From positions 294,743 through 358,742 of the forward strand of contig NZ_JALKAC010000005.1 of assembly GCF_024171645.1 (NCBI RefSeq): 64,000 bases of DNA. Direction: 5' to 3'. This DNA comes from Flavobacterium sp. HSC-32F16 (lineage in GTDB: Bacteria; Bacteroidota; Bacteroidia; Flavobacteriales; Flavobacteriaceae). The position numbers were made by a program, and so were the translations under genes. The number at the start of each line of letters is the position of its first letter. Within the stretch, counting starts at the first letter, position 1. The notes under the pieces are model-generated. The model saw nothing but the letters and a program-made list of their open reading frames with translations, was not told where the DNA came from and searched no databases. Of this stretch, positions 50,480 through 59,885 are shown piece after piece.

Positions 50480-50532
50480 AGTTTCAAAAAACACTTTTAC
50501 TTCTTTTTAGATCATCGTAGTTATTTTTTTAG

Positions 50533-50540
50533 TAAATTTG
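50533..50540 (+). promoter_or_regulatory. -7 box upstream of the small membrane protein gene
   Basis: TAAATTTG matches the TAnnTTTG consensus exactly. It lies 55 bp before the start codon; the -33 region is not clear. Confidence 0.45.
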
Positions 50541-50595
50541 ATATAGAACTCTGTTTTTCAAATATTTACTATTAACTTCTTTAAAAATAACCACT

Positions 50596-51033
50596 ATGAA
50601 ATTACCTAAAGAAATTACAAACGGTTTTTTAATATTCCTCGGAATTGGCATTTATTTTTTATTGATGAATGTATTAGGCTTAGCAGATTTATTCTACCTG
50701 CGTACTCTTAACGTATTCTTTATATTTTATGGCGTAAACAGGACTATGCAAATGAATCTTCATGAAGGGGAAACAAATTTTGTATCCAACGCGGTTTCTG
50801 CAATGGCAACTTCTGTCGTTGGTGTATCTCTAAGCGTTTTTGGATTGTTAGTGTACAGTTACGCCCGAGGCGGTGATGCTTATGTCGAAACATTATCAAA
50901 AACGTTTATGTTTGGAGGAAATCCCTCTGTACCCACTTATTGCATCTGCCTGCTTTTTGAAGGACTTGCTTCTTCGGTAATTGTTACTTTAATGATGATG
51001 CTGTATTGGAATAATAAATATGCTGCCGATTGA
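50596..51033 (+). CDS. Small membrane protein, unknown function
   Basis: The 145-residue protein has four hydrophobic helices (about residues 10-30, 32-50, 65-88 and 115-138). It contains no recognised motif. The helix order and the loop FYGVNRTMQMNLHEGETNF suggest an integral inner-membrane protein with both ends in the cytoplasm. It is flanked by its own -7 box and a strong terminator, so it is probably transcribed alone. Confidence 0.72.
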   Translation: MKLPKEITNGFLIFLGIGIYFLLMNVLGLADLFYLRTLNVFFIFYGVNRTMQMNLHEGETNFVSNAVSAMATSVVGVSLSVFGLLVYSYARGGDAYVETLSKTFMFGGNPSVPTYCICLLFEGLASSVIVTLMMMLYWNNKYAAD

Positions 51034-51060
51034 TTAAATCAAAATAAAACCAGTATTTAG

Positions 51061-51105
51061 GCGTTTTAAAATCATAAAATTTATAATTATATGATTTTAA
51101 AACGC
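51061..51105 (+). terminator. Perfect 16-bp terminator hairpin
   Basis: GCGTTTTAAAATCATA (51061-51076) pairs exactly with 51090-51105 and is followed by a T-run. It ends the upstream membrane protein gene. Confidence 0.9.
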
Positions 51106-51152
51106 TTTTTTTATGAAATTATTTAACAAATATTCATTTACATTAGTCAATG

Positions 51153-51181
51153 TTGTTGATTCAAAAATTTAATTACATTTG
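51153..51181 (+). promoter_or_regulatory. bioB promoter
   Basis: TTG (51153-51155) is followed after 18 nt by TACATTTG (51174-51181), a perfect -7 box. The start codon is 23 bases downstream. Confidence 0.6.
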
Positions 51182-51203
51182 AAGCTTCAAAACAAATTTA
51201 TCC

Positions 51204-52295
51204 ATGAGCATGATTACAAAACACAACTGGACAAAAGAAGAAATAATCTCAATCTACAATAAACCGTTGATGGATTTACTTTATGAAGCTGCAACAATTC
51301 ATAGACTGCAGCATGATCCAAATGTAGTTCAGGTATCTACTCTGCTTTCTATAAAAACCGGAGGATGTCCGGAAGATTGCGGATACTGCCCACAAGCTGC
51401 AAGATATAATACAGGAGTTGAAGGAAATGATTTAATGACTGTAAGTCAGGTAAAAGCACAGGCTTTACGGGCTAAGTCTAACGGATCTTCTCGTGTCTGC
51501 ATGGGAGCAGCCTGGAGAAATGTTAAAGATGGTGAAGAATTTGATCAGGTATTAGAAATGGTTCGTACCATCAACAAACTTGATATGGAGGTTTGCTGTA
51601 CTTTAGGAATGCTTACTGAAAATCAGGCACAACGTTTGGCAGAAGCTGGATTATATGCTTATAACCATAATTTAGATACTTCTGAAGAATATTATAAAGA
51701 TGTAATTTCAACACGTGGTTTTGAAGACCGTTTACAAACCATAGAAAATGTTCGTAAAACCAATGTTACGGTTTGCAGCGGCGGTATTATTGGAATGGGT
51801 GAAAGCATAGAAGACAGAGCGGGAATGCTTGTGGCACTTTCAACTTTAAATCCGCAGCCGGAATCTGTTCCGATAAATGCATTAGTTGCTGTTGAAGGAA
51901 CCCCAATGGAAGAAGAAAAACCAGTTGAAATCTGGGAAATGATACGTATGGTGGCCACTACCCGAATTGTAATGCCGGAAACACAGGTTCGTTTATCTGC
52001 CGGAAGGACCAATATGTCACGCGAAGGTCAGGCAATGTGCTTTTTTGCCGGAGCAAATTCAATATTTGCAGGAGATAAATTATTGACTACTCCAAATCCT
52101 GATGTTAACGAAGACATGAAAATGTTTGAGACCTTAGGAATGACCGCTCAAAAACCTTTTATTAAAATAATGCAGCCTAAAACGGTTGAAGCCGTCGATT
52201 CGCAATTTGTACAGTTAGGTGAAAAACCAAAATGGTCAAGACCGGGACATACAATTGAAAGAAATGTTGAAGCTTCGATCAAATCAAAAATTTAG
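51204..52295 (+). CDS. bioB: Biotin synthase
   Basis: This radical-SAM enzyme inserts sulfur into dethiobiotin to form biotin. The 363-residue protein has the 4Fe-4S triad CPEDCGYCPQ near residue 55 and conserved Cys residues further on (RVCMGAAWR, EVCCTLGML, TVCSGGIIGMGE) as well as RLSAGRTNMSREGQAMCF, which includes the Arg that ligates the 2Fe-2S cluster. The length is normal. No other biotin gene lies next to it, and no BirA-type operator was recognised. Confidence 0.97.
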   Translation: MSMITKHNWTKEEIISIYNKPLMDLLYEAATIHRLQHDPNVVQVSTLLSIKTGGCPEDCGYCPQAARYNTGVEGNDLMTVSQVKAQALRAKSNGSSRVCMGAAWRNVKDGEEFDQVLEMVRTINKLDMEVCCTLGMLTENQAQRLAEAGLYAYNHNLDTSEEYYKDVISTRGFEDRLQTIENVRKTNVTVCSGGIIGMGESIEDRAGMLVALSTLNPQPESVPINALVAVEGTPMEEEKPVEIWEMIRMVATTRIVMPETQVRLSAGRTNMSREGQAMCFFAGANSIFAGDKLLTTPNPDVNEDMKMFETLGMTAQKPFIKIMQPKTVEAVDSQFVQLGEKPKWSRPGHTIERNVEASIKSKI

Positions 52296-52330
52296 TCGAA
52301 AGAGTTAATAATTCTGAATAAATATTTTTA

Positions 52331-52360
52331 AATTGCTTATAACAAGAGTTATAAGCAATT
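52331..52360 (+). terminator. bioB terminator
   Basis: AATTGCTTATAAC (52331-52343) pairs perfectly with GTTATAAGCAATT (52348-52360) over an AAGA loop and is followed by a T-run, 16 bp before the next gene. Confidence 0.9.
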
Positions 52361-52376
52361 TTTTTTATTTATAAAA

Positions 52377-53243
52377 ATGAAATTAAAACAAATAGAAAGG
52401 GTACAAAAAATCTCAAAGAGTGATTTTATTTCCCAATATGTAAAGAAACAAATTCCAGTTGTTGTTGAAGAGTTAACCGAAGACTGGCCGGCTTATGAAA
52501 AATGGAAATTATCGTACATCAATAAAATTGCTGGTGATATAACTGTTCCTCTATATGATGACAGACCTGTCAATCATGAAGAAGGTTTTAACGAAGCTCA
52601 TACCAAAATGAAAATGAGCGAGTATATCAATTTATTAGAATCAAAACCTACCAACTATCGCATCTTTCTTTATAATTTAATGAAAGAAGTACCTGTATTG
52701 AAAAACGACTTTTTATGGCCGGATATTGGTTTAAAATTAGTTAAACAATTACCAATGTTATTTTTTGGCGGAGAAAATGCCAGAGTATTTATGCATTATG
52801 ATATTGATTATTCGAATATACTGCATTTTCATTTTCATGGAGAAAAGCAATGTATGCTTTTTGCACCAGATCAGTCAAAATATATGTACAAGGTACCGCA
52901 TGCATTAATTTCCAGGGAAGACATTGATTTTGATAATCCGGATTATGATAAATTTCCAGCTCTTCAAAATGCTGAAGGATATATCACAAATCTTAAACAT
53001 GGAGAAATGTTGTATATGCCAGAAGGTTATTGGCATTATATGAAATATTTAACGCCGGGATTTTCTATGAGTCTTCGTGCTTTTCCAAAAAACATTTCCC
53101 ATTTATCAAAAGCAGCGTACAACATTTTTATCATGCGTTATTTTGATATTATGATGCGAAAGGTAAAAGGTCAAAAATGGATTGATTATAAAAATGATAA
53201 AGCAATTCAAAACACCAATCAAAACCTGCGAAAGAGCGCTTGA
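52377..53243 (+). CDS. Cupin-like (JmjC/cupin_8) protein
   Basis: The 288-residue protein has the double-stranded beta-helix of the cupin_8 group, related to JmjC hydroxylases. Metal ligands are seen in RVFMHYDIDYSNI (HxD pattern, near residue 139) and the distal His in MPEGYWHYMKY (near 218). Enzymes of this kind are Fe(II)/2-oxoglutarate oxygenases that hydroxylate proteins or small molecules. The substrate is unknown. The start ATG follows the bioB terminator closely, and the transcript must begin in that short gap or by read-through. Confidence 0.82.
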   Translation: MKLKQIERVQKISKSDFISQYVKKQIPVVVEELTEDWPAYEKWKLSYINKIAGDITVPLYDDRPVNHEEGFNEAHTKMKMSEYINLLESKPTNYRIFLYNLMKEVPVLKNDFLWPDIGLKLVKQLPMLFFGGENARVFMHYDIDYSNILHFHFHGEKQCMLFAPDQSKYMYKVPHALISREDIDFDNPDYDKFPALQNAEGYITNLKHGEMLYMPEGYWHYMKYLTPGFSMSLRAFPKNISHLSKAAYNIFIMRYFDIMMRKVKGQKWIDYKNDKAIQNTNQNLRKSA

Positions 53244-53263
53244 ATATAAATTTTAAATAAAAG

Positions 53264-53294
53264 ACCAGCCGCAGTTTGAAATTCTGCAGCTGGT
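53264..53294. terminator. Bidirectional terminator between the cupin and adhesin genes
   Basis: ACCAGCCGCAG pairs with CTGCAGCTGGT with one mismatch, with A- and T-rich flanks. Both convergent genes can use it. Confidence 0.85.
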
Positions 53295-53311
53295 TTTTTT
53301 ATTTCTATTTC

Positions 53312-56300
53312 TTAATTAAAAACAATTTTCTTAGTCACGATATTTCCGTTTCCTAAAGTTACTTTTACAATCAAAACTTGATTTCCTGATTGAAAGTTTG
53401 AAATCTGCAATTCTGCATTGTCTATTTTTTTATTGTTATAGAGCAGTTTTCCTGACACATCAAAAATTGAAACTTCCTTCATTACATCTGACACAGCGTT
53501 CAATCGTATATTTTTATCTTTTACAGAAGCATAAAAACTATTATTCTGATTTTCCAAATCATCAACACCAAGAGTAGATCCACTGCCATATCTTATAAGA
53601 AATCGTTCAGGAAAAGTCCCGATGGCCGTGGTAAAATTATAATTACTTGCCTGAAGATTATGGATTGTATTCGTTACTTTATCTTCCAGATAAATAATCT
53701 TATTGCTCAAAACACCATCTGTATGATCAATTGCTATTGTAAACTGACCTGCTATAGCGGATCTATAGCCTAAAGGAATTACATCAGATTCATTAAAAGG
53801 CAGTGCTCGTCCTTGAATTACTAATTTTTGACCTTCATTAATACTATAAAAGTCCAGATAAGGATTGCCATTGAAAGAAATTGCATCGTAATTATGATCC
53901 CAGAAATTGGTTGCTCCCTCAATGTAACCTATTAATAATTGTTTAAAAGCTCCTTCAGTATTGGTAAGATTCAGCCAAACTCTATGTCTTTCTAATTCTG
54001 TTGTTTTACTACTGTTATTTGTTTTGAAAAACTGGCTATTACTTCCTGGTACTCTCATTGTATTGGTAAAAACCGCTGGAGAAGTTGTTTTAGATTTTGC
54101 AAAGAAAGCCTGCCCAGCTGCGATATACCCCAAAGGAGCTGCCTGGTTTCCTGAACTTCCGGCACCTTGACCTGAAAGTGATCCTATAACAGTACTGCCG
54201 CTGATATTGTAAATTGCATAATCAGCAGAATTATATTTATATGCTGTACCAACGCCGCCATTTGATGGAGGTGTATTATGGGTCCAAAAGTACAAAGTAC
54301 CATATAAATTAGCCTGATTATCAAAAATAAACTGATCTGCATATATTGCTGATGGATAAGGATTTCCTATTAAATTAAACCTATCTGGTCCAACTAATGG
54401 AACTGAAATTGAGCCATTGTTAGGAACACCTTCAAATGAAACCACTTGAATAGCAGGAGAAACAATATCAAAATTTTGCGGACCTCTAACACTATACCCT
54501 TGGCCTTGAGCCATTTCAAGAACACCTCCATAACTAATCACCCAGCTGGCATTAGGATTATAACTCGTATATTTATCCGCCAATGTGTTAGGAGATAAAT
54601 CATGCAGAGTATAAGCCGGTGTTCGAACAATTGGTGATGACCAATAAGTATAATCATATCGGCGTGTTGAAGTATTTCTTTTATAAATAATATTTCCTGT
54701 ATTTATTGCATTAGTTGTCTGCAGCAAACTTGAATTATTTTCAAAGGTCAACGTTCCATCACTATTAGTAACTGCATTTGTGATTGTTAAAGTATGATTA
54801 GAATTTATAGTAACATTTACTCCAGAATCTACCGTACAAGAACAACCGCTCAAGTTACCCGTTGTTGAATAATCACCTGTAAATCTAATAGCGTCTGTGA
54901 TAACGGGTTCACTACCTTTAGACCATGATGTCCCATTCCATGTGTTAGTTGCTGGAGCTAAAATTTCAACACTAGAAGTAGGCGATGAAGGACAAATTGA
55001 ATTTTCATGGATAGTAAAAGTGTAAACTCCTGGTGCTAAATTAGGTACCGTAAAACTGGCACCTGTTCCTGTATAAGTCTGCTGCAAAGTTCCGTTACTT
55101 TGAGTAATTGTCCAATTTACGGATGCTATTAAACCATCTAAAGTTATACTTCCTGTAGGAGTGACACAAGTTGGCTGTACAACTGTACCTAAAGTAGGGG
55201 TAACTGGTTTTGGTTCAACATCAATTCTGGTTTCAATTGAATAGTCTTCAGGACACGTCCCATTTTTTATTACAGCTCGATAACTCGTACTTGTAGTTAA
55301 AATTCCTGGCTGATATGTATCTGCCGTATGGTTTATTGTCTGCCAGACATATGGTATCGCTTCTGCATATTCCCATCGAACAATTGTACCCACATAATCA
55401 TTTAAAGTTAATAAAGGACTTGGACTGCCAGCACAGATATGTGTTCCTCCATGCACAACACCACGCTCTGTTTTTATAATAGTTGTTGTACTGCTTGCAC
55501 TTGTTACAGATGCACAGCCAGTTGTAGTGTAGCCAACTGTAACCGTTTTATTACCAATCGTATGCCAATGTAAGGTTACGGTATTACTAGCGGCAGACAA
55601 ATCTCCCGAAATTATATCATAATCTATACCTTGTGTTCCAGGAACTGTCCAAATGTAATTGGTTTGTCCGGATTGAGTAGTATAAGCTGCATCTGCATCT
55701 ACACAAACAGAAGCTGCGGGTGAGACTGTAAATGTTGGTGTTGGAATTGGGTTAATAGTAAGCGTTGTAGATCCTCCTGTAAATCCTGTAGTTCTGGCAC
55801 AAGAATTTGAATCTGTAACTGAAACTAATACATAGTTAGTTGTACCTGTCACAGGACTTGTGAAAGGTGTAAATGCACTCCCGCTCACAACTCCTGTTGC
55901 AGTTCTGTTTGCACTGCCGTTTTCTGTATACACTATTGTGAAAGGACCTGTTCCAGCTGTTGATGTATAAGTCAGCTGGCCAGTGCCGGATCCGCATAGC
56001 GGACTCACGGCGCTCAAAGTTCCCTGTGGTAAAGGATTAACGACAATCTGTGACGATCCTCCTGTAAAGCCTGTACTTCGAATACAAGAATTTGAATCTG
56101 TAACTGAAACTAATACATAGTTAGTTGTACCTGTCACTGGACTTGTAAAAGGCGTAAAAGCACTTCCACTCACAACTCCTGTTGCGGTTCGGTTTGTTCC
56201 GCCATTTTCTGTATAAACAATTGTGAAAGGCCCCGTTCCAGCTGTGGAGGTAAAAGTGAGCTGGCCTGCACCTGATCCGCATAATGGGCTCACGGCACTT

Positions 56301-59300
56301 AAAGTTCCTTGTGGTAAAGGATTAACGGTTATAACAGCTGAACTTCCTGTAAAACCCGAACTTCTTATACAACTATTTGATCCCGTTACTGAAACTAATG
56401 CATATGTGGTCGATGCGGTTACAGGAGTAGTAAAAGGTGTAAATGCACTTCCACTAACAACTCCCGACGCTGTTCTGTTTGCCCCGCCATTTTCTGTGTA
56501 GACAACAGTAAAAGGACCTGTTCCAGCTGTGGATGTAAAAGTCAGCTGGCCGGCGCCTGATCCGCATAACGGACTCACGGCGCTCAAAGTTCCCTGCGGT
56601 AATGGATTAACGACAATCTGTGACGATCCTCCTGTAAAACCAGAATTTCGAATACAACTATTTGCATCCGTAACTGAAACTAAGGCATAAGTGGTCGATG
56701 CGGTCACAGGACTTGTAAAAGGTGTAAAAGCACTTCCGCTCACAACTCCTGTTGCGGTTCGGTTTGTTCCGCCGTTTTCTGTATACACTATTGTGAAAGG
56801 ACCTGTTCCGGCTGTTGATGTATAAGTCAGCTGACCAGTGCCTGATCCACATAATGGGCTCACGGCACTTAAAGTTCCCTGCGGTAAAGGATTAACGGTT
56901 ATGACAGCTGAACTTCCTGTAAAACCAGAATTTCGAATACAACTATTTGCTCCGGTAACTGAAACTAAGGTATAAGTAGTCGATACGATGACAGGAGTAG
57001 TAAAAGGTGTAAATGCACTTCCACTAACAACTCCCGACGCTGTTCTGTTTGCCCCGCCATTTTCTGTGTAGACAACAGTAAAAGGACCTGTTCCCGCTGT
57101 GGATGTAAAAGTCAGCTGGCCGGCGCCTGATCCGCATAGCGGGCTTACGGCACTTAAAGATCCCTGCGGCAATGGATTAACCGTTATAGCCGCTGAACTT
57201 CCCGTAAAACCAGAATTTCGAATACAACTATTTGCATCCGTAACTGAAACTAAGGCATAAGTGGTCGATACGATGACAGGAGTAGTAAAAGGAGTAAAAG
57301 CCGTTCCGCTTACAACTCCCGACGCTGTTCTGTTTGTTCCGCCGTTTTCTGTGTAGACAACAGTAAAGGGACCTGTTCCCGCTGTAGATGTAAAAGTCAG
57401 CTGGCCGGCGCCTGATCCGCATAGCGGACTCACGGCACTTAAAGATCCCTGCGGCAATGGATTAACCGTTATAGCCGCTGAACTTCCTGTAAAACCAGAA
57501 TTTCGAATACAACTATTTGCTCCGGTAACTGAAACTAAGGTATAAGTAGTCGATGCGATGACAGGAGTTGTAAAAGGCGTAAAAGCGGTTCCGCTTACAA
57601 CTCCCGAAGCTGTTCTGTTTGTTCCGCCATTTTCTGTGTATACAACAGTAAAAGGACCTGTTCCCGCTGTAGATGTAAAAGTCAGCTGGCCGGCGCCTGA
57701 TCCGCATAACGGGCTTACGGCACTTAAAGATCCCTGCGGTAAAGGATTAACTACAATAGAAGCCGAGCCGCCTGTAAAACCAGAACTTCTTACACAATTA
57801 TTTGCTCCTGTTACTGAAACTAATGTATAAGTGGTCGATCCGGTAACAGGAGTTGTGAAAGGTGTAAAAGCTGTTCCGCTCACAACTCCCGACGCTGTTC
57901 TGTTTGCCCCGCCGTTTTCTGTGTAGACAACAGTAAAGGGACCTGTTCCCGCTGTAGAAGTAAACGTCAATTGGCCGGCGCCTGATCCGCATAGCGGACT
58001 CACGGCACTTAAAGATCCCTGCGGTAAAGGGTTGACGGTTACAGTCGTTGCAGTAGAGTTGTCAGATGTACAAACTCCACTTTGAATTACAGCCCTAAAT
58101 TGGGTTGTTTGGGTTAAAGCTCCTGAAGTATAAGTTGCAAGAGTGTTTGGAATATCCGTGAATGTAGAAAAAGAATCTGTAGAAGACTGCCATTTTACAA
58201 TTGTTCCCGTATAATTGGCTACTGTTAGTAGAGGACTTGTTGCTCCAGAACAAATTGGAGTTCCTCCTGTTACATTTCCTCCAACTGATGGAGGTGACAC
58301 AGTTACATTTATATTAGTTGACACATTAGTTGAACAAACGCCTGAGCTTAAATTTGTAACCGCAATGTTACTTGTACCAGCTGTTGTTAAACCTGGTACT
58401 ATAAAAGTACCCGTACCTGCAAAGCCCGGAAGTATAGTCATTGTCGCAGTTAAATTTGAAGCCGCTGGAATACTGCGGTTATATGTAACCGTATATATCC
58501 CTACTGGTAATGAAGCTGCAGCTGCTGTTAATGTCACAGTAGCATTTCCTAAAGAAGTACAAGCTCCTGTTGCTGCAATGTTCGTTATACCATAAGTGGG
58601 ACAAGTGAAAACAACATTAACCTGACCACGAGCACCGGCTCCTCCATTTTGTGCAGTTGAAGCACTAACAGCGCCGCCGCCGCCGCCGCCAAATTCACCT
58701 CCTGCATTACCCGGCAGAGTTGTCAATAATACTGTAGGATGACCGGCACCTCCTACGCCACCGGCAGCTCCGGGATTAGGCGTACCTCCATATCCACCAG
58801 TTCCTGAACCAAGCAAAAGTCCTAAAAGTACACTTCCTCCATTTGTTCCATTGCCTCCTGCTGTAATAGTACTTCCTTTTGAAGCTGCTACTGTTCCACC
58901 AGCACCACCGGTGCCACCGTTTCCATTACCTCCGGCACCTCCAGCGGCATAAATAGATCCGCTTAATTCCGTGATTGTAGAATTCCCTCCAGGATTACCA
59001 TTTCCTGTTGAAACTCCACCTCCGGCACCCACCACAACATTTAAAGTGTTTCCTGGTGTAACAGCAATGTTAGCTTGAGTCGCATAGGCCCCGCCGCCGC
59101 CGCCGCCGCCGCTTCTTCCATTTATTGCTGTTGGAGAAGCTCCTCCTCCAGAACCGCCGCCACCCCATGCCGTAACACTAATTTGAGTTACACCCGCAGG
59201 AACAATCATAGATCCGCTGCTGGTAAATGGAGGCTGCTGCGCCCAAATGGAAAAATAAAGAAAGAAGAATAGAAGAGAAAGTTTTGCTTTTGAACACGAA

Positions 59301-59383
59301 ATTTTAGAATGAAAATTCGATAAAGAAAAACGAAAATTTAAAAATTGAGGGAAAATAAACGAGGCAGGTAATTTTTTTTTCAT
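53312..59383 (-). CDS. Giant type IX secreted adhesin with glycine-rich and tandem Ig-like repeats
   Basis: This 2023-residue protein has a long signal region (cleavage near IWAQ, residue 49), a glycine-rich domain (about 68-250, with tracts of six to seven Gly encoded by CCGCCG runs on the plus strand), and Ig-like segments to about 450. Eight tandem repeats of exactly 95 residues follow at 451-1210, each with PLPQG..LSAVSPLCGSG and an end with two Cys in all. Further Ig-like domains come next, and then a 450-residue C-terminal module that ends in a T9SS sorting domain (VSIFDVSGKLLYNN, then KVTLGNGNIVTKKIVFN). It is probably a surface or biofilm adhesin. The C-terminal module is shared with the next two genes. 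Confidence 0.9.
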   Translation of the reverse strand: MKKKLPASFIFPQFLNFRFSLSNFHSKISCSKAKLSLLFFFLYFSIWAQQPPFTSSGSMIVPAGVTQISVTAWGGGGSGGGASPTAINGRSGGGGGGGAYATQANIAVTPGNTLNVVVGAGGGVSTGNGNPGGNSTITELSGSIYAAGGAGGNGNGGTGGAGGTVAASKGSTITAGGNGTNGGSVLLGLLLGSGTGGYGGTPNPGAAGGVGGAGHPTVLLTTLPGNAGGEFGGGGGGAVSASTAQNGGAGARGQVNVVFTCPTYGITNIAATGACTSLGNATVTLTAAAASLPVGIYTVTYNRSIPAASNLTATMTILPGFAGTGTFIVPGLTTAGTSNIAVTNLSSGVCSTNVSTNINVTVSPPSVGGNVTGGTPICSGATSPLLTVANYTGTIVKWQSSTDSFSTFTDIPNTLATYTSGALTQTTQFRAVIQSGVCTSDNSTATTVTVNPLPQGSLSAVSPLCGSGAGQLTFTSTAGTGPFTVVYTENGGANRTASGVVSGTAFTPFTTPVTGSTTYTLVSVTGANNCVRSSGFTGGSASIVVNPLPQGSLSAVSPLCGSGAGQLTFTSTAGTGPFTVVYTENGGTNRTASGVVSGTAFTPFTTPVIASTTYTLVSVTGANSCIRNSGFTGSSAAITVNPLPQGSLSAVSPLCGSGAGQLTFTSTAGTGPFTVVYTENGGTNRTASGVVSGTAFTPFTTPVIVSTTYALVSVTDANSCIRNSGFTGSSAAITVNPLPQGSLSAVSPLCGSGAGQLTFTSTAGTGPFTVVYTENGGANRTASGVVSGSAFTPFTTPVIVSTTYTLVSVTGANSCIRNSGFTGSSAVITVNPLPQGTLSAVSPLCGSGTGQLTYTSTAGTGPFTIVYTENGGTNRTATGVVSGSAFTPFTSPVTASTTYALVSVTDANSCIRNSGFTGGSSQIVVNPLPQGTLSAVSPLCGSGAGQLTFTSTAGTGPFTVVYTENGGANRTASGVVSGSAFTPFTTPVTASTTYALVSVTGSNSCIRSSGFTGSSAVITVNPLPQGTLSAVSPLCGSGAGQLTFTSTAGTGPFTIVYTENGGTNRTATGVVSGSAFTPFTSPVTGTTNYVLVSVTDSNSCIRSTGFTGGSSQIVVNPLPQGTLSAVSPLCGSGTGQLTYTSTAGTGPFTIVYTENGSANRTATGVVSGSAFTPFTSPVTGTTNYVLVSVTDSNSCARTTGFTGGSTTLTINPIPTPTFTVSPAASVCVDADAAYTTQSGQTNYIWTVPGTQGIDYDIISGDLSAASNTVTLHWHTIGNKTVTVGYTTTGCASVTSASSTTTIIKTERGVVHGGTHICAGSPSPLLTLNDYVGTIVRWEYAEAIPYVWQTINHTADTYQPGILTTSTSYRAVIKNGTCPEDYSIETRIDVEPKPVTPTLGTVVQPTCVTPTGSITLDGLIASVNWTITQSNGTLQQTYTGTGASFTVPNLAPGVYTFTIHENSICPSSPTSSVEILAPATNTWNGTSWSKGSEPVITDAIRFTGDYSTTGNLSGCSCTVDSGVNVTINSNHTLTITNAVTNSDGTLTFENNSSLLQTTNAINTGNIIYKRNTSTRRYDYTYWSSPIVRTPAYTLHDLSPNTLADKYTSYNPNASWVISYGGVLEMAQGQGYSVRGPQNFDIVSPAIQVVSFEGVPNNGSISVPLVGPDRFNLIGNPYPSAIYADQFIFDNQANLYGTLYFWTHNTPPSNGGVGTAYKYNSADYAIYNISGSTVIGSLSGQGAGSSGNQAAPLGYIAAGQAFFAKSKTTSPAVFTNTMRVPGSNSQFFKTNNSSKTTELERHRVWLNLTNTEGAFKQLLIGYIEGATNFWDHNYDAISFNGNPYLDFYSINEGQKLVIQGRALPFNESDVIPLGYRSAIAGQFTIAIDHTDGVLSNKIIYLEDKVTNTIHNLQASNYNFTTAIGTFPERFLIRYGSGSTLGVDDLENQNNSFYASVKDKNIRLNAVSDVMKEVSIFDVSGKLLYNNKKIDNAELQISNFQSGNQVLIVKVTLGNGNIVTKKIVFN
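55754..58033 (-). repeat. Eight direct repeats of 285 bp
   Basis: Eight units of exactly 285 bp fill 2280 bp of the adhesin gene with no break in frame. Units vary most at the TTYALVSV..NSC and FTGSSA..V ends. Units 5, 7 and 8 share the GPFTIVYTENG and NRTATGVVSGS forms, whereas units 1 to 4 share GPFTVVYTENG and NRTASG, so the array seems to have grown in at least two steps. Frames on the other strand that recur every 285 bp are by-products. Confidence 0.95.
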
Positions 59384-59885
59384 CGTGGTATTTTTTAAAT
59401 TATATAGAAAATCTCAAAATCAAAACTTTGGTCTGATGGGATGGGATTCTAAATGCCTAAAAAATGAATTCTGATTTTAGAAAGTATCTGTAAAATCAAA
59501 ACAAAAAAATAATGTAAATACTTTTTATTAAAGCGGCATTTAAAAAGCAATCAATATTCTTGGCTGATAAAAAAATAAAATACATTTTTTTACTTGTAGG
59601 GGTAAGCAAAAAATGTATTTCAACGGCTTTTAGTTACGTTTGTCGAGTGATTATAACTACAAGGTACGATTTTATTTACAACGTGCTTTAATTCATTAGT
59701 TAAAAGTGAAAATTTTAACACTCTCATTATCAGAAACATAGTTTTTAAACAAAACTGTTAAAACACGGAAGCCCCAATAAACACAAGGCCTAATGAAAGA
59801 AAATACATCAATATTTTAGAGTATTAAGCAAAAAAAAGAGGATAAGATTATATCCTGACTTTAGCTATTCTGCAACGATTAGTTT
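59384..59885. other. Intergenic region with one strong hairpin
   Basis: These 502 bp between two same-strand secreted-protein genes contain a 13-bp hairpin, AAATACATTTTTT (59578-59590) with 59608-59620, whose loop holds CTTGTAGGGGTAAG. A weak hairpin AGGATA/TATCCT is at 59839-59856, about 45 bases before the stop side of the next gene, where it could be a weak terminator for the upstream gene. No reading frame of interest is present. Confidence 0.6.

Noticed and set aside
56223..57992. Reading frames of 64-92 codons recurring on either strand within the repeat array
   Set aside because: They recur at the 285-bp period of the adhesin gene and have no features of their own.
55754..58033. CRISPR-like or mobile repeat array
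   Set aside because: The 285-bp units are in frame, contiguous without spacers, and encode Ig-like domains of one long protein.
59641..59680. ACTACAAG at about 59655 as a third copy of the susC operator
   Set aside because: Only one arm matches, the other arm and the -7/-33 spacing are absent, so it is probably chance.
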